A stretch of 37,494 nucleotides of DNA, taken from positions 1 through 37,494 of the IMG/VR virus record IMGVR_UViG_3300032309_002153; one strand, written 5' to 3'. Shown here in pieces: positions 1 to 5,882 of the stretch. The DNA comes from a virus. The position numbers and the translations under genes are program-made. Each line of letters opens with the position of its first letter. Within the stretch, counting starts at the first letter, position 1. The notes beneath the pieces are model-generated. The model did not search any database. It saw only the letters and a list, made by a program, of their open reading frames with translations, and had not been told where the DNA came from.

Positions 1-197
1 TGACCGGAACCTTGACCGTAACCGTTACCATCACTGTTACCGTAACCGTTACCGTCACCGGAACCTGAACCCGCGCCGTAGCCTTCATCGTGACCGTGAC
101 CGCAACCGGAACCGTGACCGGAACCGTCACCTTTGCCGTAACCGTTACCGTCACCGTCATCGTGACCGTAATTGTCATCAAGACTTATTAAACTCAA
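1..197 (-). CDS. (Gly-X)n repeat protein, array gene d, truncated by window edge
   Basis: This TTG-started gene begins MSLISLDDNYGHDDG and continues as Gly-X repeats (X = Asp, Tyr, Asn, Ser, His, Cys) to the window edge with no stop. The Shine-Dalgarno TAAGGAGA just upstream contains the stop codon of the preceding array gene. Its N-terminal cap is nearly identical to that of array gene 3 at the other end of the window. I recognise no function. The protein is predicted disordered and low-complexity, with acidic and aromatic residues alternating with glycine. Confidence 0.7.
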   Translation of the reverse strand, partial: MSLISLDDNYGHDDGDGNGYGKGDGSGHGSGCGHGHDEGYGAGSGSGDGNGYGNSDGNGYGQGSG

Positions 198-206
198 ATT
201 ATCTCC

Positions 207-386
207 TTAGCCGTGGCCAGTGCCGTCAAAAAAGCCGCTACCGTAACCGTAACCGTCACCGTGACCGTAACCGGAACCGTCACCGTAACCGTCACCGGAA
301 CCGTCACCGGAACCTGAACCCGAGCCGTAGCCTTCATCGTGACCGCGAACGCAAATGGAACCTTCATCAAGACTTGTTAAACTCAA
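207..386 (-). CDS. (Gly-X)n repeat protein, array gene c
   Basis: This is a 59-residue protein with N-terminal cap MSLTSLDEGSICVRGHDEG, a Gly-Ser/Asp/Tyr/His core and C-terminal cap GSGFFDGTGHG. The start is TTG at 386 behind TAAGGAAG, and the TAA of that motif is the stop of gene b. Its N-terminal cap matches array gene 2 and its C-terminal cap matches array gene 1 in the right-hand array, which suggests recombination between cassettes. Function unknown. Confidence 0.75.
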   Translation of the reverse strand: MSLTSLDEGSICVRGHDEGYGSGSGSGDGSGDGYGDGSGYGHGDGYGYGSGFFDGTGHG

Positions 387-395
387 ATTACTTCC

Positions 396-737
396 TTAGC
401 AGGGGCCAGTGCCGTCAAGGGAACCTTTACTGCAACTTCCACCTGCACCGGAACCGTTACCGTCACCGTAACCGGAACCGTCACCATAACCGTTACCGAA
501 ACCGCCACTTTCACTGTCACCGGAACCGTCACCGGAACCGTCACCGTCACCGATACTTTCATCGTCACCGGAGCCGTCACCATTACCGTCACCGCAACCT
601 GTACCCGCGCCGTAGCTAAAACCATAACCGTCAACGTAGCCCCGGCCCCAGCCGTAGCCAGGGCTGAGGCCGTCACCGTCACAAGAACCTTTACCGTACC
701 CGCTACCGGAGCCGTCATCACAATTTATTAAACTCAA
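396..737 (-). CDS. (Gly-X)n repeat protein, array gene b
   Basis: This 113-residue protein starts at TTG (737) behind AAGGAGG and reads MSLINCDDGSGSGYGKG, then a Gly-X core with Asp, Ser, Tyr, Asn, Glu and Cys, ending GSLDGTGPC. The start overlaps the stop of gene a in a TTGA quartet, so translation is probably coupled. The end cap DGTGPC recurs in array gene 2. I prefer this frame over the open Val-Thr frame because only this frame has the conserved caps and the ribosome binding site. Function unknown. Confidence 0.75.
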   Translation of the reverse strand: MSLINCDDGSGSGYGKGSCDGDGLSPGYGWGRGYVDGYGFSYGAGTGCGDGNGDGSGDDESIGDGDGSGDGSGDSESGGFGNGYGDGSGYGDGNGSGAGGSCSKGSLDGTGPC

Positions 738-1114
738 ATTACCTCCTTAGCCGAGCCGTAGCCAGTGCCACCAAGGGTACCGTCAAAGCAACGTTCACTG
801 TAACCCTTACCGTAACCGTCACCGTGACCGTGACCGGAACCGTTACCGAAACCGCCACCGGAACCGTCACCGTAACCGTAACCGTAACCGTCAACGCAAC
901 CTGAGCCCGAGCCGTAGCCGTCGCTGGAACCATAACCGTTAACGTAGCCCCGGCCGTAGCCGTAGCCAGTGCCGGAACCGTTAACGAAGCCACGGCCCCA
1001 GCCGTAGCCAGTGCCGTGACATTCACCGTTACCGTAACCGTAATCGTCAATGGAGCCGTTACCGTAACCGGAGGGATTATTTCTTATGTAAACCTCCAAT
1101 TTTACGCTTCCCAA
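734..1114 (-). CDS. (Gly-X)n repeat protein, array gene a (first in left array)
   Basis: This is the longest left-array member, about 126 residues if started at TTG 1114, overlapping the end of the DUF6948-like gene. The real start is uncertain. A GGAGGT lies inside this segment and is followed by ATA, not a standard start codon, so the gene may instead begin near 1084-1090. After the leader the protein is Gly-X repeats with Trp-Gly-Arg-Gly motifs. It ends GTLGGTGYGSAKEVI, reading through the next gene's Shine-Dalgarno and stopping in the TTGA overlap. That ending looks like a small frame change relative to its paralogues, which stop earlier. Confidence 0.65.
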   Translation of the reverse strand: MGSVKLEVYIRNNPSGYGNGSIDDYGYGNGECHGTGYGWGRGFVNGSGTGYGYGRGYVNGYGSSDGYGSGSGCVDGYGYGYGDGSGGGFGNGSGHGHGDGYGKGYSERCFDGTLGGTGYGSAKEVI

Positions 1115-1392
1115 ACTGGCACCTCAGCAATACATAATCTTGCTTCTTCTGTAACGTCCAGTATTTCAATGGCTTCTAATAATTCAACCCTGGATACTTC
1201 GCAAGGAAATTTACAATTTTCAGGTCTTTTTACCCCTTCCATTGCAAGCTGGCTTAAGCTAGCGGCACCGTCCCAATACCATAAACGCCTGGCATCTCTT
1301 AAAACAACTTCTTGTTCTTTTTTTGATTCCAAATAACCAGCAAAAACTCCAGCTGAATACGTTCTTACAATTACATATTTTAAATCACTCAT
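1102..1392 (-). CDS. DUF6948-like phage protein, copy 1
   Basis: I chose ATG 1392 over the upstream 1404 because GAGGAAAG precedes it. It overlaps the Sak4-like gene's stop by 8 nt. The 96-residue protein begins MSDLKYVIVRTYSAGVFAGY and carries RRLWYWDGAASLSQLA, then a conserved Cys in NCKFPCEV, ending EVPVWEA. From memory this matches the phage family annotated as DUF6948, whose function is unknown. In this genome a second diverged copy lies at the right edge, and both copies sit immediately upstream of a (Gly-X)n array, which implies a functional pairing. Confidence 0.8.
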   Translation of the reverse strand: MSDLKYVIVRTYSAGVFAGYLESKKEQEVVLRDARRLWYWDGAASLSQLAMEGVKRPENCKFPCEVSRVELLEAIEILDVTEEARLCIAEVPVWEA

Positions 1393-2059
1393 TGCTTTCC
1401 TCATTGTAGTAGTTAAACATCGCCTCTCTAATAACAGCTAAATCATTATCAATGTAAAGCTGCTCAAACATGCCCAAAGGATTTTTAGCTATGTGGCTTC
1501 CATCGCTTTGGGTTAAAAATTTAAATTCACCGTTGGTTATTACTGATTGAAATATTGATGTAAACATGCCTTCCAGGGTTATCTTCTCATCAAGCAATTT
1601 GCCAATAGTTTTAAGCTTGCTAACCCCGTTAATATCAATTTCATTGTGCGTCATTACTACTGAAAATAAATCCTCTCTTGTAGCAATCATTGCATTAAAA
1701 ACACTCCAGATATGGGTAGCAAGCTCTGTAAACTTATTAAATCCATGCTCCGAGGACCTTCGCATAAACTCATGAGCCATCAAATAATGGGCGTCATCTA
1801 AAATTAATGTCTTAATGTCAGGCCTGTCTTCATTAACCATTTTTATGCATCTCATGACTTTCATCCAATCATCGCTAGCATAATAATTGCCTTTTTTATC
1901 GTCCCGTCCAGCAATAGGAATGTAATTTTTTTTATAAAATCTAAAAGGCAATGGCTTGTCTAAAACATTAATACAAAACGTTTCTTTAGGGTTTAAATTT
2001 CTCATGCTTGTGCTTTTGCCGGAGCCACTGGCCCCAATAATTAAAGTCGCATTACTCAT
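1385..2059 (-). CDS. Sak4-like / AAA_24-type recombination ATPase
   Basis: This 224-residue P-loop NTPase has its Walker A (GASGSGKST) at residues 9-17, close to the N-terminus, and a Walker B-like LILDDAHYLM near residue 85. A late motif KTIGKLLDEK and a C-terminal TQSDGSHIAKNPLGMF segment fit the RecA-like single-strand annealing ATPases (Sak4, AAA_24) of phages. Its likely role is homologous recombination or repair in phage DNA replication. The operon would also include the SSB-like protein and Cas4-like nuclease if the genome is circular. The start overlaps the upstream small gene as ATGA. A generic phage AAA ATPase remains possible. Confidence 0.75.
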   Translation of the reverse strand: MSNATLIIGASGSGKSTSMRNLNPKETFCINVLDKPLPFRFYKKNYIPIAGRDDKKGNYYASDDWMKVMRCIKMVNEDRPDIKTLILDDAHYLMAHEFMRRSSEHGFNKFTELATHIWSVFNAMIATREDLFSVVMTHNEIDINGVSKLKTIGKLLDEKITLEGMFTSIFQSVITNGEFKFLTQSDGSHIAKNPLGMFEQLYIDNDLAVIREAMFNYYNEESNE

Positions 2060-2196
2060 CCAGCAACCCCCGCGTTTGTTATTTCTTTTTCTTTCGGCAT
2101 TTCGTAGCTATCAAACCTATCAATAGAGCCAAGTAACAACAAAACACCGACTATCAAAACGGTCTTTAATTCTTTTTTTGTAAGTTTGGTTTTCAT
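2056..2196 (-). CDS. small single-span membrane protein
   Basis: This is a 46-residue ORF: MKTKLTKKELKTVLIVGVLL, then LLGSIDRFDSY and a charged tail ending NAGVAG. It has a basic N-terminus followed by one hydrophobic segment at about residues 12-23. It overlaps the upstream gene (ATGA at its start) and the ATPase gene (ATGA at its end), so it belongs to a tightly coupled operon. No family recognised. Confidence 0.7.
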   Translation of the reverse strand: MKTKLTKKELKTVLIVGVLLLLGSIDRFDSYEMPKEKEITNAGVAG

Positions 2197-2660
2197 GCGT
2201 TCACCTCAAGAGTTACGTTAGGCTTTGCAAAATCAAAACTAATAAATTTATCAATTAATTTTTTGTCTTCTTCTGAGCCATACAAATCAATAGAAGCTAA
2301 AGTTTTTTTGTCGACACGATAAGAAATGGATGTTTTTATGGGATTAAATTCTTCGCGTAAAGAATTTTTTATAATTTCGTATTCTTCTTTGTTTACCTTG
2401 TAAAGCAAATCAGTTTTTATCTTTATTTTATATTTGCCTATCAAATGCTGATGTCTACCTTCCTTGGTAATTTTAATTAAATTACCAGAACCATCAAATT
2501 CACCCCGCCCAGTTTCTAATATCACAAGCTTTTCTATCTCAGCTTTTATTCTTAAAAGCTCAGCAACCTGGTAGTTAATCCTGTCAAGATTTGCTAAATG
2601 CTCGTTAATCTTGACACTCATATCAACTTCAAAACCTTCGTATTCATTATTTATTGTCAT
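2193..2660 (-). CDS. early phage protein of unknown function
   Basis: This 155-residue protein is the first gene of the leftward operon. An N-terminal helical stretch (residues 15-48, NEHLANLDRINYQVAELLRI) looks coiled-coil-like. A beta-rich central part follows (GRHQHLIGKYKIKIKTDLLY) and then ISYRVDKKTLASID. The layout resembles small host-nuclease-inhibitor or recombination-accessory proteins found next to phage recombinases, but I do not recognise a specific family. AGAGGT precedes the ATG by about 7 nt. Confidence 0.75.
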   Translation of the reverse strand: MTINNEYEGFEVDMSVKINEHLANLDRINYQVAELLRIKAEIEKLVILETGRGEFDGSGNLIKITKEGRHQHLIGKYKIKIKTDLLYKVNKEEYEIIKNSLREEFNPIKTSISYRVDKKTLASIDLYGSEEDKKLIDKFISFDFAKPNVTLEVNA

Positions 2661-2708
2661 GTTAACACCTCTTTATTAGTAATTAATGCGGCGGCTTACC
2701 GTGAAAAC

Positions 2709-2738
2709 ATAATATCATGGTATTTTGCGGTATGTCAA
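2709..2738 (-). promoter_or_regulatory. leftward early promoter (PL-like)
   Basis: Reading the minus strand, TTGACA (2738-2733) and TATTAT (2714-2709) are separated by 18 nt. This faces the 2660 gene and would drive the Sak4/DUF6948/array operon. An imperfect inverted repeat (TACCG...CGGTA) lies around the -10. Confidence 0.7.
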
Positions 2739-2746
2739 GCTTGACA
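2733..2746. promoter_or_regulatory. 14-bp perfect palindrome forming both -35 boxes (operator candidate)
   Basis: TGTCAAGCTTGACA is a perfect palindrome. Its left half is the -35 of the leftward promoter and its right half is the -35 of the rightward promoter. One dimeric repressor bound here would block both. The Cro-like protein encoded just downstream at 2792 is the obvious candidate binder. Confidence 0.65.
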
Positions 2747-2768
2747 CATAAAATTAAATGTTTATAAT
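2741..2768 (+). promoter_or_regulatory. rightward early promoter (PR-like)
   Basis: TTGACA (2741-2746) and TATAAT (2763-2768) are both perfect consensus, with a 16-nt spacer. It drives the Cro-like gene and probably the replication genes. Confidence 0.85.
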
Positions 2769-2791
2769 AAATTTTTTACAGTGAGGTTACT

Positions 2792-2986
2792 ATGACCATT
2801 GACGACATAAAGCACTATTTTGGTACGTCTTACGCTTTTCATAAAAAAACTGGGATGACTCATACAAATTATATTCATTGGCAAAGAAAAGGGTATGTAC
2901 CTTACATGACTCAAAAAAAGATTGAACGCATCACAGAAGGGGTGCTTATTGCCGAGTATAGTCATGGTGAGGGCTCAAAAATCTAG
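2792..2986 (+). CDS. Cro-like helix-turn-helix regulator
   Basis: This 64-residue basic protein begins MTIDDIKHYFGTSYAFHKKT and continues through NYIHWQRKGYVP and KKIERITEGVL. The pattern of a short helix, a recognition-helix region and a late IERITEG segment is typical of small Cro/YdaS-like repressors. It sits 24 nt after a consensus promoter, in the position of cro. It probably binds the palindrome shared by the two divergent promoters. No partner CI-type repressor is visible in the window. Confidence 0.75.
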   Translation: MTIDDIKHYFGTSYAFHKKTGMTHTNYIHWQRKGYVPYMTQKKIERITEGVLIAEYSHGEGSKI

Positions 2987-3011
2987 AATTTTTATAAAAG
3001 GAGCTGTAGCT

Positions 3012-3227
3012 ATGATAAGTCAAAACGTAAAAATGGACGGGGTTTCTAATTGTGTTTATATGTATATAAAAGATAAATACGAGCAAGGACAAACCATAGA
3101 TGACATTGTTACCAGTATTGGAATAGCTCCCGAAAAAATTTTTGATGCGTTAGAAGCGCTTGAATACGCTGGGTATGTGATGATTGCCCGAAATCAACAA
3201 CCGTTTATTTATAGAGTCGCCCGATGA
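3012..3227 (+). CDS. small winged-helix-like protein
   Basis: I take ATG 3012 (AAGGAG about 10 nt upstream) instead of the longer frame from 2922, which overlaps the Cro-like gene. The 71 residues include KYEQGQTIDDIVTSIGIAPE, then a KIFDALEALEYAGYVMIA helix-strand stretch and PFIYRV. This reads as a winged helix (helix, turn, recognition helix, then beta wing). It could be a second early transcription regulator. No specific family recognised. Confidence 0.65.
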   Translation: MISQNVKMDGVSNCVYMYIKDKYEQGQTIDDIVTSIGIAPEKIFDALEALEYAGYVMIARNQQPFIYRVAR

Positions 3228-3433
3228 ATGAATTAAATGAAACAGAAATACAAGAATTTTTAGCGTGGAAAAGGGAGAAAGACAAGACCGGATTCGAAAA
3301 AGCGTTTTATTTGCTAGAACAATCGCTTTTAAATCCATCGTCACGCCAATTTAATTGCGTTATGCCTTCGGCCTCATATAGAGTATTGGGCGAGGCATTG
3401 CTAGCATTAAAAAGGAGATTGATAGATGAGTGA
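3224..3433 (+). CDS. small early protein of unknown function
   Basis: This 69-residue protein starts in an ATGA overlap with the preceding gene. It is helical and charged (NELNETEIQEFLAWKREKD), with a C-terminal RVLGEALLALKRRLIDE helix. It is probably co-translated within the rightward early operon. No family recognised. Confidence 0.65.
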   Translation: MNELNETEIQEFLAWKREKDKTGFEKAFYLLEQSLLNPSSRQFNCVMPSASYRVLGEALLALKRRLIDE

Positions 3434-3629
3434 ACCAATAGTTGGAGACACTGCTTACTGGTTTTCTAAAGGCAGATTAGTTTCATCAACAATTAAAGGC
3501 GTTTACCCGGAATATGTAAGAACAAAAAACGAAGACATTATCGATAGGCAACAAGTGCACACATCAAAAATTGATGCTATTAACAATATGCAAGTAGTGC
3601 TTAACAAATTGAAAGAGAGGGAGAAATAA
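3426..3629 (+). CDS. small early protein of unknown function
   Basis: This 67-residue protein has a start that overlaps the previous stop by 8 nt and is preceded by AAGGAG. Its N-terminal half, VGDTAYWFSKGRLVSSTIKG, looks like a small SH3-like beta barrel, and it ends in a helix with a basic tail. No function assigned. Confidence 0.65.
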   Translation: MSEPIVGDTAYWFSKGRLVSSTIKGVYPEYVRTKNEDIIDRQQVHTSKIDAINNMQVVLNKLKEREK

Positions 3630-3631
3630 AA

Positions 3632-3721
3632 ATGGAAAAAACCATCATTCTTGCCACCGTCATTGCTCAATGGTTCTGTATTATTTATTTAATCCGCAAC
3701 GTAATTTCTTTCTTGTCTTAA
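3632..3721 (+). CDS. 29-residue membrane peptide
   Basis: MEKTIILATVIAQWFCIIYL followed by IRNVISFLS is almost entirely hydrophobic, with a single membrane span. The ATG follows the upstream stop by 2 nt and GAGGGAG serves as the ribosome binding site. Such peptides are common in phage early operons. Function unknown. Confidence 0.5.
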   Translation: MEKTIILATVIAQWFCIIYLIRNVISFLS

Positions 3722-3750
3722 TTGACAACTCATTGATTCATAAGGATAAT
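3722..3750 (+). promoter_or_regulatory. sigma-70-like promoter before replication genes
   Basis: TTGACA at 3722-3727 and GATAAT at 3745-3750 are separated by 17 nt. The stretch 3751-3931 that follows holds no convincing gene. An ORF at 3670-3864 covers it, but it has no ribosome binding site and contains the promoter. The stretch is best read as the leader of the replication operon. Confidence 0.6.
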
Positions 3751-3931
3751 GAAAGACTAAGCAAGTACTTGGCGGTGCTTGCCCAGTCGTGGCCGTTGGC
3801 CATTGAATTAACCATGCTTTCACAAGAAGCAGATTATGTGTTTATTTTACCCATCATTAATTAGTTACGCAAGAGTTTTTTTATGCTATTTATTTGGTAG
3901 GTATCTGTGCGCTTAAAATTTGGGGTATTTT

Positions 3932-4165
3932 ATGGATGATGATAAATTATTTTTTTATTACTTGCTTGAGGAAATAAAAAGAGGCAGCCAAAAGCTTTCA
4001 ATGTCATTGTTTGATCAGATTTGGTTATTTGTACATTCTTTGGAAGGATTGAAAGCAAAAGAAAAATTTTTCAAAACGGAACTGCCGGGTTATTGTATGA
4101 GACAGCAAGGATTAGCACAAAACCCATTCAAGAATTTTTTTAAGGATAAGAAAAATGTCAATTGA
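3932..4165 (+). CDS. small early protein of unknown function
   Basis: This 77-residue protein starts MDDDKLFFYYLLEEIKRGS and ends FKNFFKDKKNVN. I use ATG 3932; a TTG at 3920 in frame is also possible. The ribosome binding site is weak (GGGG). The C-terminus overlaps the start of the replication gene by 11 nt, so it may be translationally coupled to it. No family recognised. Confidence 0.55.
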   Translation: MDDDKLFFYYLLEEIKRGSQKLSMSLFDQIWLFVHSLEGLKAKEKFFKTELPGYCMRQQGLAQNPFKNFFKDKKNVN

Positions 4166-5147
4166 GAAGTTAGATTTCGAAACTATTGAAAAAGAACAAG
4201 TGCCTTTTGTGATGGTTTCAACCAACGTTATACAAAATATAAAAAACCCAACCGCGGGTTTTATGTGGGTATATTTTAGCTCTTTACCCCACAACTGGAA
4301 GATAAACAAATCACATATCATGTCGCATTTCGACATTAGCGAAAGAACATATCAACGCCATATGAGTTATCTAAAATCGCATAATCTTATCGAATATCGT
4401 CGAAATCGACTACCAAACGGCACGCTTGGATCAGTGACTTTAGTTTGTCTAAACGGCTTAAAGTTCAATGCCAGCAAGGGCTCTGACCACAATGCCAAAT
4501 TTGACATAGTGGTAACCAACCACACCGCCAAAAAACCACATAGTGGTGAAACCACAGCAGTGGTTTCTGGCACCCTTATAAATACTATAACTTCCTTCGG
4601 AAGTAAAAAAAGAAAAGATATATTAAATATCGTCGATTCTTCGAATACGACAACCGAAAGCAATTCGATTTCTACAAAACCGGAAAAGAAAAAAGCGCCT
4701 AAGGACTATAAATCTAGCCAGATGTTTATGCGTTTATACGAAGCCTATCCAAAAAAACAAAAACCGCATGATGCTTATAAAGCTTTCTTAAAGCTAAACG
4801 CGGATGAAATTATGGTTGATATGATTATCGATGACATTAAAAAAAGATTAGCAAAAGATGATCACTGGCAAGAAATGCAATTCATTCCATTTCCCGCAAC
4901 ATATTTGAATGCGAAGTATTGGGAGGGAGATATATGCAACTCAGAAGAACAAAAAGCAGAAAACAAAGCTAAAGCAAAACAAATTGCAGACGAAAAAGTT
5001 AAAAAGTTAGAGGAATTATCCCGAAGAGAAACAGAAAAGAAATTCCAATACATTGGCGATGCTCATCAAGCACAAAAAATAACCACAGCCATTATGTCTA
5101 ATAATGCTAAAAACATGTCGGAGCTCTTAAGGTCGTTAAGAAAATGA
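4155..5147 (+). CDS. phage replication initiator (O-like)
   Basis: This 330-residue protein has an N-terminal winged-helix region (about residues 15-95: NVIQNIKNPTAGFMWVY, then ISERTYQRHMSYLKSHNLIE). A polar linker follows. The C-terminal domain has YEAYPKKQKPHDAYKAFLKL and FIPFPATYLNAKYWEGD, a signature of phage replication O-like and DnaB-loader-type proteins. It is expected to bind the phage origin and recruit host replication proteins. The last ~70 residues are lysine-rich and probably helical. The stop overlaps the next gene. Confidence 0.8.
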   Translation: MSIEKLDFETIEKEQVPFVMVSTNVIQNIKNPTAGFMWVYFSSLPHNWKINKSHIMSHFDISERTYQRHMSYLKSHNLIEYRRNRLPNGTLGSVTLVCLNGLKFNASKGSDHNAKFDIVVTNHTAKKPHSGETTAVVSGTLINTITSFGSKKRKDILNIVDSSNTTTESNSISTKPEKKKAPKDYKSSQMFMRLYEAYPKKQKPHDAYKAFLKLNADEIMVDMIIDDIKKRLAKDDHWQEMQFIPFPATYLNAKYWEGDICNSEEQKAENKAKAKQIADEKVKKLEELSRRETEKKFQYIGDAHQAQKITTAIMSNNAKNMSELLRSLRK

Positions 5148-5410
5148 ACCTAATGTTATTCAACTTTCTAAAATACTGCGAACAAAAAGACATAAAACTT
5201 TTGTCAGGAGACATTGCATACATTAAATCAATTTTATTGATTTTGCCGTCTTACCTCCATAGAAGCGTTTTAAGGGGTTATATTGATATATGGGTAGAAT
5301 CTATAGGGCAATGCAATAACGAAGCTAAAAAGATGAATTTTGGGCGAAGAAACGCTAATTTGTGGCTAGGAGATGAGGCGGAAAGATTGCTGAGAAAATT
5401 AGATGAATAA
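5144..5410 (+). CDS. replication-module protein of unknown function
   Basis: This 88-residue protein starts in an ATGA overlap with the replication initiator. The sequence LLSGDIAYIKSILLILPSYL and GRRNANLWLGDEAERLLRKL is helical. Small genes of this kind commonly follow the O-like gene in P22-like phages. The coupling suggests a role with the initiator, but no activity can be assigned. Confidence 0.65.
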   Translation: MNLMLFNFLKYCEQKDIKLLSGDIAYIKSILLILPSYLHRSVLRGYIDIWVESIGQCNNEAKKMNFGRRNANLWLGDEAERLLRKLDE

Positions 5411-5445
5411 TTAGGGCTAATTAACAGGGGTTAATTTTGCCCTAA
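5411..5445. terminator. hairpin between convergent operons
   Basis: TTAGGGC/GCCCTAA and AATTAAC/GTTAATT form a nearly continuous 14-bp stem with a 4-nt loop. It separates the rightward replication operon from the leftward CsrA operon. Neither strand has a clean T-run after the stem, so intrinsic termination is likely but not certain. Confidence 0.5.
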
Positions 5446-5450
5446 AAAAA

Positions 5451-5621
5451 TTATTCCGTGAATTTTTTAGGTGTATTTGCTATTTCTTTGCGCATAATCT
5501 TAATTTCTTTTGGTGCTTTGCAAGAAATTGTAGCTTGATTTTTACTCAATTTTGTTATTGTTATTTCTATTTTGTCTCCTATCATGATGGTTTCGTTTAG
5601 TCGTCTTGTTAGTACTAACAT
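5451..5621 (-). CDS. csrA: CsrA/RsmA-family carbon storage regulator
   Basis: This 56-residue ORF reads MLVLTRRLNETIMIGDKIEI and then KAPKEIKIMRKEIANTPKK, the CsrA family pattern of five beta strands and a C-terminal helix. Family knowledge places the RNA-contact residues at L4 and R44, and both are present. CsrA dimers bind GGA motifs in mRNA leaders and change translation or stability. A phage copy could reprogram host metabolism or regulate phage mRNAs. AAGGA precedes the ATG. It is the last gene of the accessory operon and was too short for a standard ORF scan. Confidence 0.9.
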   Translation of the reverse strand: MLVLTRRLNETIMIGDKIEITITKLSKNQATISCKAPKEIKIMRKEIANTPKKFTE

Positions 5622-5643
5622 TTATTTTTCCTTTTTGTTTAGA

Positions 5644-5850
5644 TTATTCTTTTAAATCTAATTTAAAACGAGACAAAACATCTCTTAATCTTTGAAGTGA
5701 TTTTTTCCCAAATCCTTGGCCATAAATAAAAAAATTCCAATCTTTTTGCAATAAAAGCTCAAGAGAATCAATTTTGTGCCATATAAAAAAATTTTTTATC
5801 CTTGTGTCCATGTAGAATAAAATTTCCTCAAAAATTTCTTCATCAGTCAT
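5644..5850 (-). CDS. RNA polymerase alpha C-terminal-domain-like protein
   Basis: I start at ATG 5850, behind a GGGGGG-rich Shine-Dalgarno, not at the upstream in-frame start. The 68 residues contain RIKNFFIWHKIDSLELLLQ, then YGQGFGKKSLQRLRDVLSRF. The ordered pattern of an N-terminal helix, 'sleLL' helix, GFGKKSL turn and final helix is that of the helix-hairpin-helix alpha-CTD of RpoA, which contacts UP-element DNA and activators. A free-standing copy could redirect host transcription. The similarity is a motif match made by eye. Confidence 0.65.
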   Translation of the reverse strand: MTDEEIFEEILFYMDTRIKNFFIWHKIDSLELLLQKDWNFFIYGQGFGKKSLQRLRDVLSRFKLDLKE

Positions 5851-5882
5851 TTTTACCCCCCTTATTTTTAAGTAATTTATCT

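Larger units (their letters stand above)
1..1079. repeat. GC-rich hexamer repeat array, left copy
   Basis: On the minus strand the sequence is a run of GGT-NNC codon pairs (mostly GGTTAC, GGTGAC, GGTTCC, GGTAAC, GGTCAC), so the plus strand reads as CCG-TNA or CCG-GAA hexamers. The array is broken only by short spacers holding a stop codon, a Shine-Dalgarno sequence and a TTG start. It is visibly richer in GC than the surrounding AT-rich genes. All frames are largely open, so long Val-Thr frames appear as artefacts. It encodes at least four tandem (Gly-X)n genes and runs off the left edge. Confidence 0.95.

Noticed and set aside
383-1050. Long Val-Thr-rich reading frames on the minus strand over the left array, and similar frames at 36245-36638 and 36783-37128
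   Set aside because: Hexamer repeats leave several frames open. These frames lack ribosome binding sites and the conserved start and end caps that exist only in the Gly-X frame.
1-1079. CRISPR array or variable-number satellite without coding role
   Set aside because: There are no spacers of constant length; phased GGT-NNC codons, caps and ribosome binding sites argue for coding.
2922-3011. Upstream extension of the winged-helix-like gene to 2922
   Set aside because: It overlaps the Cro-like gene in another frame, and a Shine-Dalgarno precedes ATG 3012.
3670-3864. 64-codon frame in the early region
   Set aside because: No ribosome binding site, it overlaps the 3632 membrane peptide, and it contains a near-consensus promoter at 3722-3750.
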